64,000 bases of DNA, from positions 1 through 64,000 of the forward strand of contig NZ_JOCA01000025.1 of the NCBI RefSeq assembly GCF_000718785.1, written 5' to 3'. The DNA comes from Streptomyces sp. NRRL WC-3626 (lineage in GTDB: Bacteria; Actinomycetota; Actinomycetes; Streptomycetales; Streptomycetaceae). Position 1 is the first letter of the stretch. Each line of letters opens with the position of its first letter. A model generated the notes under the pieces. It ran no database searches, was not told where the DNA came from, and saw nothing but the letters and a program-made list of their open reading frames with translations. Of the stretch, positions 24,076 through 33,217 are shown piece by piece. A program made the translations under genes and the position numbers.

Positions 24076-25296
24076 ATGGCCCTGGTGGAGGAGGAACGTC
24101 CGCGCGCCCTGCTCGCGGGGGCTTCGCGCCGCTGGGTACGGCTGCTGCCGTGGGGCACGGCGTTCGTGCTGTGCGTCGCCCTGCTGCCCACCACCATCGT
24201 CGTCCTCACCGCCGACTACGGCCTGAACGGCAGTGTCGCGAGCGCCCTCGCCGTCGCCCAGGCCGCGCCGCTGCTCCTCGCCGTCGTACGCCCCCTGCAG
24301 GCCTGGTGCGTCGTCCTCGCCGCGGACGTGGCCGGGGCGCTCGCCCTGCTCACCGTCGACTTCGAGGAGCGGCTGCTGTGGCCGTTCCCGCCCATGCAGA
24401 TCGTCGGCTACATCGGCCTCTGCCTGGCCCTCGGCCTGCGCGAGCGGCGCCGCACCCTGGTACGGGTGTGGCTGGCCACCGCGGCCGCGAACATCGGCCT
24501 GGGATTCGTCGCGCCCCACGGGACCAGCGCCAGGAACCTGCTGCTGACCATCCTCGGCGGCGTCGCCCTCCTGCTCGCCGCCGCGCTCCGCGAGCGGTAC
24601 GAGGTGCAGCGCCGGCTGGCCGAGCAGGAGACCATCAGCGAGGCCGAACGCGACCGGCGGACCCTGCTGGAGGAACGCGCCCGCATCGCACGCGAACTGC
24701 ACGACGTGGTGGCACACCACATGTCCGTCATCACCGTGCAGGCGGACACCGCGTCCTACCGCCTCGACGGTCTGCCACCGGACGTGCGACAGGAGTTCAC
24801 CTCCATCGCGGCGACCGCGCGCGAGTCGCTCGGCGAGATGCGACGCCTCCTCGGCGTCCTGCGGAACGAGGAGACGCACGGCGAACTCGTGCCCCAGCCC
24901 GGCCTGACCCGGATCGGCCAGCTGGCGGAGGCGACGGCGAGGGCCGGCACACCCGTGGAGTTCACCCCCTGCGACACCGACGTACCCGAGACGGTCGGCC
25001 TCTCCGCCTACCGCATCGTCCAGGAGGCCCTCGCCAACGTCGTCCGGCACGCGCCCGGCGCCCCGACCCGGGTCTCCGTGTCGGAGAGCGGCGCACGGCT
25101 CACCGTCCTCGTCGTCAACGGGCCGCCGCCCCAGCCGCCCGCCGCCCCGCTCGAAACCGGCGGCACCGGGCACGGCCTCGTCGGCATGCGCGAACGGGTC
25201 CGGCTCGTCGGCGGCACCCTCGACACGGGCCCGCTGCCCGACGGCGGCTTCCGGGTCGCCGCGCAACTCCCTCTCACCGAAAAGGACCTCACGTGA
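24076..25296 (+). CDS. NarL-partner sensor histidine kinase (HisKA_3 type)
   Basis: A 406-residue kinase. Four or five hydrophobic helices fill residues about 22-170 (TAFVLCVALLPTTIVVLTADYG, then LLAVVRPLQAWCVVLAADVAG) with almost no extracytoplasmic part. A coiled helix (RYEVQRRLAEQETISEAERDR) leads to the H-box RIARELHDVVAHHMSVI. The ATPase domain shows YRIVQEALANVVRHA as N-box and GHGLVGMRERV as G-box. The ATG at 24076 is chosen; GTG codons 6 and 9 bases upstream are alternatives. It overlaps the response regulator by 4 bases. Together they probably control the ABC exporter operon that follows. Confidence 0.92.
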   Translation: MALVEEERPRALLAGASRRWVRLLPWGTAFVLCVALLPTTIVVLTADYGLNGSVASALAVAQAAPLLLAVVRPLQAWCVVLAADVAGALALLTVDFEERLLWPFPPMQIVGYIGLCLALGLRERRRTLVRVWLATAAANIGLGFVAPHGTSARNLLLTILGGVALLLAAALRERYEVQRRLAEQETISEAERDRRTLLEERARIARELHDVVAHHMSVITVQADTASYRLDGLPPDVRQEFTSIAATARESLGEMRRLLGVLRNEETHGELVPQPGLTRIGQLAEATARAGTPVEFTPCDTDVPETVGLSAYRIVQEALANVVRHAPGAPTRVSVSESGARLTVLVVNGPPPQPPAAPLETGGTGHGLVGMRERVRLVGGTLDTGPLPDGGFRVAAQLPLTEKDLT

Positions 25297-25967
25297 CGAC
25301 GCGCGTCATCATCGTCGACGACCAGGCCATGGTGCGGGCCGGCTTCGCCGCCCTCCTGGCCGCCCAGAGCGACATCGACGTGGTGGGCGAGGCCCCCGAC
25401 GGTGCCCAGGGCGTCGAACTGAGCCGGCGCACCCGTCCCGACGTCGTGCTGATGGACGTACGGATGCCCGAGATGGACGGACTCGAGGCCGCGCGCCGCC
25501 TCCTCGACCCTCCGAAGGGCGTGACCCACCGGCCGAGGGTCCTGATGCTCACCACCTTCGACGTCGACGACTACGTCTACGAGGCGCTGCGGGCGGGCGC
25601 CAGCGGCTTCCTGCTCAAGGACGCGCCACCGGCCGACCTCATCGCGGCGGTACGCGTCGTGGCCTCGGGCGACGCGCTGCTCGCCCCCTCCGTCACCCGC
25701 CGCCTGATCGCGGACTTCGCCCAGCAGCGCCCCGCCGCCCGGCGCAAGCCCGCACTGCGGCTCAAGGCCCTCACGGAACGCGAGACCGAGGTCCTCACCC
25801 TGGTCGCCCGCGGCCGGTCCAACACGGAGATCGCGGCGCTGCTGGTCCTCGCCGAACAGACGGTGAAGACCCATGTGAGCCGCGTCCTCGGCAAACTCGA
25901 CCTGCGCGACCGCGCCCAGGCGGTCGTCTTCGCCTACGAGTCGGGGCTGGTGGTCCCGGGCGAGTAG
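25293..25967 (+). CDS. NarL/LuxR-type response regulator
   Basis: A 224-residue regulator. The receiver has VIIVDDQAMVRAG (acidic pair), the phospho-acceptor Asp in DVVLMDVRMPEMDG (about residue 54), MLTTFDVDDYVYEAL with the conserved Thr, and FLLKDAPP with the Lys. The C-terminal LuxR helix-turn-helix reads LTERETEVLTLVARGRSNTEIA and QTVKTHVSRVLGKLDLRDRAQAV. The GTG start overlaps the kinase stop. About 130 bases separate it from the MacB-type ABC genes, which this class of two-component system commonly regulates. Confidence 0.94.
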   Translation: MTTRVIIVDDQAMVRAGFAALLAAQSDIDVVGEAPDGAQGVELSRRTRPDVVLMDVRMPEMDGLEAARRLLDPPKGVTHRPRVLMLTTFDVDDYVYEALRAGASGFLLKDAPPADLIAAVRVVASGDALLAPSVTRRLIADFAQQRPAARRKPALRLKALTERETEVLTLVARGRSNTEIAALLVLAEQTVKTHVSRVLGKLDLRDRAQAVVFAYESGLVVPGE

Positions 25968-26096
25968 GACTCCCGGCCTCCTCCACCCCCTACCGGGGTA
26001 TCACCCCCACATTGGCTCCCGGGTATGACGCCCGGCGGCCGGCCGCCCCCGCACTCTCTCCCTCGTCAGCAGGAGAACAGTGCGAGAGGACGGAAC

Positions 26097-26924
26097 ATGA
26101 GGCTACGCAGCGGCAGGCGACAGAAGGCGGACGACCGGACGGAGGCCGCACCGGCCGCCACCCCCGGTCTCGCCGTCGAACTGCGCGGTGTCCGGCGGCG
26201 GTACGGCCGTGGCGCGAGCGCCGTGCACGCCCTCGCGGGCGTCGAACTCGGCCTCCCGCACGGCACGTTCACCGCGGTCATGGGCCCCTCCGGGTCCGGC
26301 AAGTCCACCTTCCTGCAGTGCGCGGCCGGACTCGACCGGCCCACCGCGGGAACCGTACGCCTCGGCGGTACGGAGATCACCGGCATGAGCGAGAACGAAC
26401 TCACCGAACTCCGCCGCAGCCGCCTCGGCTTCGTCTTCCAGGCGTTCAATCTGCTGCCGTCGCTGACCGTGGAGCAGAACGTCCTGCTCCCGATGCGTCT
26501 GGCCGGACAGCGTCAGGACCGGGGCCGGGCCGCCGAGGTGCTCGCCCAGGTCGGGCTCGCCGACAAGGCGCGGCGCCGGCCCGGCGAACTGTCCGGTGGC
26601 CAGCAGCAGCGCGTGGCCGTCGCCCGCGCCCTGGTCACCGGCCCCGATGTGATCTTCGCCGACGAGCCCACCGGCGCCCTCGACACCGGCACCGCCGCCG
26701 AGGTCCTCGGCCTGCTGCGCGACGCGGTGGACACCCTCGGTGCCACCGTCGTCATGGTCACCCACGACCCGGCCGCGGCCGCCTGGGCCGACCGTGTGCT
26801 GTTCCTCGCCGACGGCGCCTTCGCCGACCGGCTCGAGCGTGGTTCCGCGGAGCGGATCGCCGCGCGGATGACCGCGCTCACCGGCCGTACGCGGACGATG
26901 GACGGGGCGGGGGCGGCGGCATGA
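26097..26924 (+). CDS. ABC transporter ATP-binding protein, MacB/LolD type
   Basis: A 275-residue ATPase. Walker A GPSGSGKST, LRRSRLGFVFQAFNLLPSLT as the Q-loop region typical of MacB/LolD ATPases, signature LSGGQQQRVAVARAL, Walker B VIFADEPTGALD and H-loop VTHDP. These proteins drive mechanotransmission through FtsX-fold partners that expel peptides, antibiotics or lipids. GAGAGGA precedes the ATG. The upstream bases contain ACCCCCTACCGGGGT (25985-25999), a short inverted repeat that may be a regulator site. It overlaps the permease gene by 4 bases. Confidence 0.93.
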   Translation: MRLRSGRRQKADDRTEAAPAATPGLAVELRGVRRRYGRGASAVHALAGVELGLPHGTFTAVMGPSGSGKSTFLQCAAGLDRPTAGTVRLGGTEITGMSENELTELRRSRLGFVFQAFNLLPSLTVEQNVLLPMRLAGQRQDRGRAAEVLAQVGLADKARRRPGELSGGQQQRVAVARALVTGPDVIFADEPTGALDTGTAAEVLGLLRDAVDTLGATVVMVTHDPAAAAWADRVLFLADGAFADRLERGSAERIAARMTALTGRTRTMDGAGAAA

Positions 26925-29416
26925 GCGTCAAGCCCAACGGCCTCGCCCGCGCGGCCGTGCGTTTCAAACCCGCCTCGTTCGCGGGCACGTTCGTCGCACT
27001 GATGATGTCCGCGCTGATCGTCGCGGCCTGCGGTGTCCTCCTGGAGACCGGCCTGCGCGCCTCCGTGCCGGCCGAGCGGTACGCGGACGCGCCGGTCGTC
27101 GCGGCGGCCGACCAGTCCGCGCGCGTCGTCGCCGACACCGTCGACGGCCCCGAGGAGACCGCGTACCCCCTCCCGGACACCGCCCGCGTGGACACCGGGC
27201 TCGCGGCGAAGGCCGCCGCGGTGCCGGGCGCGGCCACCGCCGTACCCGACGTCACCTTCCCGGTCCGCCAGGGCGCCACCAGTGCGCTCACCGGCCACGG
27301 CTGGGGCTCGCACGCCTTCACCGGGACCGCGCTGACCAACGGCGCCGCGCCGCACGCGGGCGAGGTCGTCCTCGGCGCCACCGCTGCCCGTACCGCGAAG
27401 GCGGTGGTCGGCGACACCGTCGTACTGGAGACGGCCGCCGGCCGTACCGGCTTCCGGGTGTCCGGGCTGGCCGAGGCCGGCCCGGGAGACACCACCGGCG
27501 GAGCCACGGCCTGGTTCGCCGACGCCGAGGCGTCCGTGCTGGCCGGGCACCCCGGCAAGGCCGACGCCATCGCCGTCATGGCCGACGACGGCGTCGACCC
27601 GGACACCCTCGCCACCGCCGTCGGCAAAGCCCTCACCGGCTCCGGAGCACGGGCGCTCACCGGAGACGACCGCGGCGAGGTCGAGGACCACGGCCTGGCC
27701 TACGCCAGGGAGACCCTCTTCGCTGTCGGCGGCTCCTTCGGCGGCATCGCCACCCTGGTCGCCGTCTTCACCGCCGCCGGCACCGTCGCCCTCTCCGTCG
27801 GCCAGCGCACCCGCGAGTTCGCACTGCTGCGCGCCGTCGGCGCCACTCCTCGCCAGATCCGCCGCGCGGTCGCCGCCGAGGCACTCCTCGTCGCCCCGCT
27901 CGCCGGGCTGCTCGGCTGCCTGCCGGGCATCGGACTGGCGCACTGGTGGTTCGGGCAGATGCAGGACCGCGGGGCCGTCCCGGAAGCGGTCGACCTGCAC
28001 ATCTCCGGGTTCCCGCTGCTGGCCGCCGTCGGCGTGGGGCTGCTCACGGCGCTCGGCGCCGGGTGGGCGGCCGGGCGCAGGCCGGCGAGGATCAAGCCGG
28101 GGCAGGCACTCGCCGAGGCCTCGGTGGAGCGGCTGCGGCCGGGCGTCGTCCGTACGGTCCTCGGGCTGGCCGCGGTCGCCGGCGGCTCGACGCTCGCCGG
28201 TGTCGCCGCCTCCGCCGCCGGTTCCGACGCCGCGAACGCCTCCCTCGGCGTCGTCATGCTGTTCATGCTGGCCGTCGCCCTGCTCGGGCCGGTCCTGGCC
28301 CGGCTGTGCGCGGCGCTCTTCGGACTGCTGCTGCGCGGCGGCGGCGCCTCCGCGTCGCTGGCCGCCGCCAACTCCCTCACCAACGCCCGCCGGCTGGCCT
28401 CGGCGATCACCCCGATCGTGCTGGCGATGGCCTTCGCCTCGACGCTCGTCTTCATGCACACCAGCGAGAGCCACGTCGCCTCGGAACAGCTCCGCGACGG
28501 CATCATCGCGGACCACGTCGTCACCAGCCCGGCCGGCCTGCCCGCCGACGCCGCCTCCCGTGCCGCCCGCGCCCCCGGCGTCGACGCGGCCGTGGCGCTG
28601 CTGGACACGCAGGTGCTGGTCCCCGTCCGGAGCGGCGGCGAGACGTCGCTGCAGGGCACGGCGACCCAGGGCGTCTCGGGCTCCGGCGCCCAGCTCGCGA
28701 AGGTCCAGGACCTGGACGTACGCGACGGCGGCCTGAACCGCCTGGGACCCGGCCGTATCGCCATCGACACGACCCTCGCCACCGCCACGAAAACCGGACT
28801 CGGCGACGAACTGGCCCTCCTCCTTCCCGACGGCACGAAGGCGTCCCCGGAGGTCGTCGCGATCTACGGCCGCGGCCTGGGCCTGCCCGCGGTGACCATG
28901 GACCGCGCGTCCCTGGACGGCCACGTCACCTCGCCCTTCGCCGGCACCCTGCTGGTCAGCGGCGGCGACGCCGAGCCGCTCCGCGCGCTCGGCGAGGTCA
29001 CCGACGCCTCCGGCTACGCCCTCGCGCGGAACGTGGACCGAGAGTTCGGCGCCTGGGCCAACTACGTGATGGCCGGTGTCCTGGGCGGCTTCGCCGCCGT
29101 CGCCGCGGCCAACACCCTGGTGATGACCGTCCTGGACCGCCGCCGCGAACTGATCACCCTGCGCCTCGTCGGCTCCACCCGCCGCCAGGTGCTGCGCATG
29201 CTCGGCTGGGAGAGCCTGCTGGTCTCGGCCGCGGGCGTCGTCCTGGGCACCGCCATCGCCATGATCACGCTCACCCCGATGATGCGCGGCCTGACCGGCG
29301 AGTCCCCCCACGTACCGCCGCTGCTGTACGCCGCGTTCGCCGCGGCCGCGGTGACCCTCGGCCTCGTCGCCGTCACCCTCCCCGCCCGTGCGGCCCTGCG
29401 CGACAGGAAGGCCTAG
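26921..29416 (+). CDS. ABC exporter permease with two FtsX-like domains
   Basis: An 831-residue membrane protein. TM1 (about 20-40) is followed by an extracytoplasmic domain of about 230 residues, then three helices with VGQRTREFALLRAVGATPRQIRR, the FtsX loop. A second unit repeats the plan after about residue 470: a helix, an exterior domain, and three helices with LDRRRELITLRLVGSTRRQVLRML. This tandem form is standard for actinobacterial MacB-like exporters. It likely pumps an antimicrobial or membrane-active compound with the ATPase encoded upstream. The stop lies 3 bases before the MFS start, so the same transcript may carry three pumps and modifying genes. Confidence 0.92.
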   Translation: MSVKPNGLARAAVRFKPASFAGTFVALMMSALIVAACGVLLETGLRASVPAERYADAPVVAAADQSARVVADTVDGPEETAYPLPDTARVDTGLAAKAAAVPGAATAVPDVTFPVRQGATSALTGHGWGSHAFTGTALTNGAAPHAGEVVLGATAARTAKAVVGDTVVLETAAGRTGFRVSGLAEAGPGDTTGGATAWFADAEASVLAGHPGKADAIAVMADDGVDPDTLATAVGKALTGSGARALTGDDRGEVEDHGLAYARETLFAVGGSFGGIATLVAVFTAAGTVALSVGQRTREFALLRAVGATPRQIRRAVAAEALLVAPLAGLLGCLPGIGLAHWWFGQMQDRGAVPEAVDLHISGFPLLAAVGVGLLTALGAGWAAGRRPARIKPGQALAEASVERLRPGVVRTVLGLAAVAGGSTLAGVAASAAGSDAANASLGVVMLFMLAVALLGPVLARLCAALFGLLLRGGGASASLAAANSLTNARRLASAITPIVLAMAFASTLVFMHTSESHVASEQLRDGIIADHVVTSPAGLPADAASRAARAPGVDAAVALLDTQVLVPVRSGGETSLQGTATQGVSGSGAQLAKVQDLDVRDGGLNRLGPGRIAIDTTLATATKTGLGDELALLLPDGTKASPEVVAIYGRGLGLPAVTMDRASLDGHVTSPFAGTLLVSGGDAEPLRALGEVTDASGYALARNVDREFGAWANYVMAGVLGGFAAVAAANTLVMTVLDRRRELITLRLVGSTRRQVLRMLGWESLLVSAAGVVLGTAIAMITLTPMMRGLTGESPHVPPLLYAAFAAAAVTLGLVAVTLPARAALRDRKA

Positions 29417-29419
29417 ACC

Positions 29420-30883
29420 ATGGAGACCCCGATGGGGCAGAGCGGTACCGACGTACGACCCCACACGCGGGGGAACGGCCGGCTGATCGGCCTGGTCGCC
29501 GTCCTGGCGCTGGTGAACTTCGTGGTCGACTCGGCCATCACCGCGCCGTTGCTCGTCCTCCCGGAGATGCTCGACCATTTCGGCACCGGGCAGGCGGCAT
29601 GGCTCAACGCCACCGCGATGCTGGCGGGAGTGATGTGGGCACCCCTGCTCGGCAGAAGCGCCGACATCCACGGCAGACGCAAGGTGCTCGTGCTGGCGCT
29701 GCTCCTCAGCTGCGCGGGTGCCCTGGTGTGCGCCGTGGCGCCCAGCCTCTGGGTGTTCGTGCCGGGGCGCATGTTACAAGGGGCGGCTCTGGCGACCGTC
29801 TTCCTCTCCGTCGCGATCGTGCGGGGTGTGTGCGCGCCCCGCACCGCGATGATCGTCGTGGGCATCGTGACCTCCGGCTCCGCGGTCCTCAACATCGCGT
29901 CCCGTTTCCTCATCGAGGAACTCGCCTCGCAGTTCGGCTTCCAGGTCCTCTTCCTCGTATCGGCCCTCGTCGCGGCCGCCATGGCGGTCTGCGCGCACCA
30001 CGTCCTTCCCGAGTCCCCGGTCAGGACACCGGGCAGGATCGACGTCGGCGGTGCCCTCCTTCTCGGCGGTGGTCTCGCCGGGGTGCTCGGCCACGTCAGC
30101 CTCGGCGCGGAGTTCGGCTGGTTCGGCACCGGCCCCCTGGCCCTCCTCGCCTGCGGCATCACGGCACTGGTGAGGTGGTTCCTGGTCTCGAGCCGGAAGC
30201 CCGACCCCCTCATCGACGTGAGGAACCTCGGCGGTCCCCTGGTCCTCACGCTCCTTGTCGTCTTCCTCGCCGCCGGCTCGTACCAGAGCATGCTGCAGCT
30301 CATCCCCCTCATCGGTGACGTCCCGGCCGGCCGACACCTCGGTTACGGACTGGCCGACCAGGGATCGGTGGCACTGCTCCTCGCGGCGCCGGGACTCGGT
30401 GTCACCCTCGGAGGCCCCACGGCCGGATGGCTCGCCGCACGCATCGGACCGGCCACGACACTGGCCGGGTCGGTCGTGCTCGGCACGGTCGTAACCACCG
30501 GCATGTTCCTCGGCGCCTCGCAGCTCGCCGCCGCGCTCTGCTGCGGCTTCCTGCTGGGCGTCACGGTGGGAGCGCTCGGCACATCCGGCTTCAACATGGC
30601 GGGAAGCCTCGCGTCCCCCGAGCGCCAGGGCATCGTGTCCAGCCTCGTCATGCTCATGGTGTCGATCGGTTCGGTGGTGCTGAACTTCGCGGGAGCGGCC
30701 GTGCTCGAGTCGACCTCCGTGTCCGTCGACGGCGAGACGGTGAACTCGGCCACGGGTGTGTTCAGTTGCATAGCGATCGCCTCCGGCGCGTTCGCGATCG
30801 CCGCGGTACTGGCCCTCCTCCTCGTACGCGGCACACGCCAGGACCGCCCGATGACGGAAACGACCTCAGGAGTTGACGTATGA
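29420..30883 (+). CDS. MFS transporter (DHA2/EmrB-like), contains a TTA codon
   Basis: A 487-residue membrane protein with about 14 predicted helices. The motif A region is LLGRSADIHGRRKVLVLALL and VPGRMLQGAALATVF is the helix 4 region; VVGIVTSGSAVLNIASRF stands where motif C is expected. It is probably a drug or natural-product exporter. The codon at 29774-29776 (Leu after the Met of GRML) is TTA, implying dependence on the bldA tRNA and late expression. It begins 3 bases after the ABC permease stop and overlaps the flavin monooxygenase gene by 4 bases (ATGA). Confidence 0.9.
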   Translation: METPMGQSGTDVRPHTRGNGRLIGLVAVLALVNFVVDSAITAPLLVLPEMLDHFGTGQAAWLNATAMLAGVMWAPLLGRSADIHGRRKVLVLALLLSCAGALVCAVAPSLWVFVPGRMLQGAALATVFLSVAIVRGVCAPRTAMIVVGIVTSGSAVLNIASRFLIEELASQFGFQVLFLVSALVAAAMAVCAHHVLPESPVRTPGRIDVGGALLLGGGLAGVLGHVSLGAEFGWFGTGPLALLACGITALVRWFLVSSRKPDPLIDVRNLGGPLVLTLLVVFLAAGSYQSMLQLIPLIGDVPAGRHLGYGLADQGSVALLLAAPGLGVTLGGPTAGWLAARIGPATTLAGSVVLGTVVTTGMFLGASQLAAALCCGFLLGVTVGALGTSGFNMAGSLASPERQGIVSSLVMLMVSIGSVVLNFAGAAVLESTSVSVDGETVNSATGVFSCIAIASGAFAIAAVLALLLVRGTRQDRPMTETTSGVDV

Positions 30884-32094
30884 ACGCGAGCACGGCTTCG
30901 AAAGGCACGGTCCTGGTGTCCGGTGCCAGCATCGCGGGTCCCGCCGTGGCGTTCTGGCTGCACCGGTACGGATTCACGGTGACGGTCGTCGAGAAGGCCA
31001 CGGGACTGCGGGGCGGCGGCTACCCGATCGACGTGCGCGGCACCGCCGTCGAGGTGGCCCGCCGTATGGGAATCCTGCCGCGACTCCAGCGGGCACACGT
31101 CGAGTTGCGCCGGATGACCTTCCTCGACGCGGACGGCGGTACGGCGGCGGTGGTGCACCCGCGGGCGGTGGCCGGCGGCACCGGGGGACACGACGTCGAG
31201 GTGCCGCGCGGCGATCTGGCGGACATCCTGTACGGGACGGTCCGCGACGAGGTGGAGTTCGTCTTCGACGACTCCATCGACACCCTCACCGAACACGAGC
31301 ACGGTGTCGACGTCATCTTCCGCAGCGGCGCACGGCGCGACTTCGACCTGGTCCTGGGCGCGGACGGGCTGCACTCGCACACGCGGGAGCTCGTCCTCGG
31401 CCCCGAGGAGCGGTTCCACCGCCATCTGGGACACTGCTTCGCCATCTTCACCATGCCCAACACCCTCGGTCTCTCCCACGAGGTACTCGTCTGGAACACT
31501 CCCGGAAGGGCCGCCGCGCTCTACGCGGTGGGGGACGGCGACGAACTGCACGCCTTCCTCGACTTCACCCACCCGCAGCCCCCGAACGAGTTCCTGCGCG
31601 ACCCCGAGGCACAACGCGACCTCGTCACCGCCGTGTTCGCCGACGACGGCTGGGAGATCCCGGCCATGCTCCGCGGCATGCGCGACGCCGACGACCGGTT
31701 CTTCGACACCGTGAGCCAGATCCACCTGCCGCGCTGGTCGAGCGGCCGGGTCGCGTTCGTCGGCGACGCCGCCCACGCCCCGTCGTTCCTGACGGGACAG
31801 GGGTCCAGCCTCGCCCTCGTCGGCGCCTACATGCTCGCCCACTCCCTGGCCACCCACCGCGACCACACCGACGCCTTCGCCGCCTACGAGCGCGACACCC
31901 GCGGATTCGTGGAATTGAACCAGTCCCAGGCCGGTAACGGCGACACGGCCCTGTTCCCCACCACCGCCGAAGCCCTGGAAAGGCGCAACAACGCCCTGCG
32001 CGCCCTCACCACCTCACCACCCCGAGCCGGCCGCGCCGCCCACACGGCCCTCACCCTGCCCGAGGACCTCGGGGACCGGCCGGGGACCGGCTGA
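30880..32094 (+). CDS. FAD-dependent monooxygenase (TetX/PhzS-like group A flavoprotein)
   Basis: A 404-residue flavoprotein hydroxylase. The FAD Rossmann loop is VSGASIAGPAVAFWLHR (GxSxAG, residues about 13-20). EVPRGDLADIL, the DG motif in LGADGLHSHTR (about 160) and the GD motif VAFVGDAAHAPSFLTGQG (about 300) complete the FAD/NADPH signature. The C-terminal helix is long and Ala/Arg-rich. Such enzymes hydroxylate aromatic or polyketide compounds and include antibiotic-inactivating members. Overlap with the MFS gene suggests a modify-and-export role, together with the ABC exporter upstream. Confidence 0.9.
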   Translation: MNASTASKGTVLVSGASIAGPAVAFWLHRYGFTVTVVEKATGLRGGGYPIDVRGTAVEVARRMGILPRLQRAHVELRRMTFLDADGGTAAVVHPRAVAGGTGGHDVEVPRGDLADILYGTVRDEVEFVFDDSIDTLTEHEHGVDVIFRSGARRDFDLVLGADGLHSHTRELVLGPEERFHRHLGHCFAIFTMPNTLGLSHEVLVWNTPGRAAALYAVGDGDELHAFLDFTHPQPPNEFLRDPEAQRDLVTAVFADDGWEIPAMLRGMRDADDRFFDTVSQIHLPRWSSGRVAFVGDAAHAPSFLTGQGSSLALVGAYMLAHSLATHRDHTDAFAAYERDTRGFVELNQSQAGNGDTALFPTTAEALERRNNALRALTTSPPRAGRAAHTALTLPEDLGDRPGTG

Positions 32095-32140
32095 GCCGGA
32101 CGGGCCCGGCGCCGGCATCCCGAGGTTGCCTCGCCGATCG

Positions 32141-33217
32141 TCAGCCGGCGGGCCGACCGTGACCCGTGCGGGTCACCCAGCCCGCGAAGCTCTCGACCGC
32201 GTCGCTCACGGCGTGCAGCCGCAGCGAGTGGAAGTAGTCGAAGTTGTGCTGGGTGCCGGGAAGTTCGGCGAAGGCGACCGGGGCGTCGGAGACGGCGGCG
32301 AGTTCGTCCGCGAAGCGCCGGGCGTCCGCGGAGAGCGCCAGCGTGTCCAGGCTGCCGTGCACGATGAGGAAGGGCGGTGCTTCGGCGTGGAGAAGGGCGT
32401 GCGGCGACGCGCCCTCGCCCGCCGGACCGTAGTAGCCGTACAGTCCGATCGCACCCGAGATCGAGTCGTCGGTCAGCGCGACCGTCGCGGCGAGGTGGGC
32501 GCCCGCCGACCCTCCGGCCACGACCACACGGGACGGGTCGGCGCCGAGCTCGCCGGCGTGGTGGCGCAGCCAGACGATCGCCTGCCTGGCGTCCTCGAGC
32601 GAGTCGCCGTACGCCGTCCGCAGACGGTAGTTGGCGCTCGCGCAGACCCAGCCCCGCCCGGCCAGGCGGTGGAGCAGCGGCCGCGCGCCGAGCAGCTTGC
32701 TGCCCGTCACGAAGCCCCCGCCGTGCAGATACAGCAGGACAGGGGCGCCGCGCGGCCGGCTCCGGGGCATGTAGACGTCGAGGCGTTGGGTCCGCGCGTC
32801 GCCGTACCGCCGGTCGCGGAGCCGGCGTACGCCCGGCCGCCACGAAACGAACGGCAGCAACAGGACGCGCAGGAGCGGCAGTCGGCCGCGCACCATCCGG
32901 ATGCCGGGCCCGTCCGCGAGGGCCCCTTCCAGCACACCTCGTGCCGAGCGTGCGCGGACCGCGAGCGCGACCATGCCACAGGCAGGGACGGCGGTGAGCG
33001 CGGCCGCGAGCCACCACGCCGGCGTGCCGACCCCGGTCGACAGGGTGGGAACCGTGCTCGCGGCCAGCAAGACCAAGCCGGGAAACGGCTGTTCGTTGAT
33101 GAGATACCCCAGCCAGAACCACAGGTTCGACCGGCTCGAATGCCGGGGCATCGGAGGCCGCACCGCGGCGAACGTACACAGCGCCAGCAGTACGACGGAC
33201 ATGATGAACCCGCTCAC
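32141..33217 (-). CDS. Alpha/beta hydrolase (hormone-sensitive-lipase-like) with N-terminal membrane segments
   Basis: A 358-residue enzyme. The first ~110 residues contain two or three hydrophobic helices (MSVVLLALCTFAAV; WFWLGYLINEQPFPGLVLLAAST; WWLAAALTAVPACGMVALAV), so it is membrane-anchored. The catalytic part has the oxyanion loop LYLHGGGFVTG, the nucleophile elbow VVAGGSAGAHLA, an Asp in VHGSLDTLALS and the His in PGTQHNFDYF, all of the HSL/Est type. The substrate is an unknown ester. The GTG start at 33217 overlaps the kinase-like gene stop by 4 bases; GTG 33229 and ATG 33202 are alternatives. Confidence 0.85.
   Translation of the reverse strand: MSGFIMSVVLLALCTFAAVRPPMPRHSSRSNLWFWLGYLINEQPFPGLVLLAASTVPTLSTGVGTPAWWLAAALTAVPACGMVALAVRARSARGVLEGALADGPGIRMVRGRLPLLRVLLLPFVSWRPGVRRLRDRRYGDARTQRLDVYMPRSRPRGAPVLLYLHGGGFVTGSKLLGARPLLHRLAGRGWVCASANYRLRTAYGDSLEDARQAIVWLRHHAGELGADPSRVVVAGGSAGAHLAATVALTDDSISGAIGLYGYYGPAGEGASPHALLHAEAPPFLIVHGSLDTLALSADARRFADELAAVSDAPVAFAELPGTQHNFDYFHSLRLHAVSDAVESFAGWVTRTGHGRPAG

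Noticed and set aside
25985..25999. Copper-responsive CsoR-type operator (ACCCCCTACCGGGGT)
   Set aside because: Arms are only 5 bases, and no copper gene or CsoR is nearby; kept only as an undefined candidate site.
26513..29671. 1052-codon minus-strand open frame opposite the FtsX-like permease
   Set aside because: Composition is that of antisense to a GC-rich membrane gene (Gly/Gln/Arg/His-rich); the plus-strand permease has clear domains.
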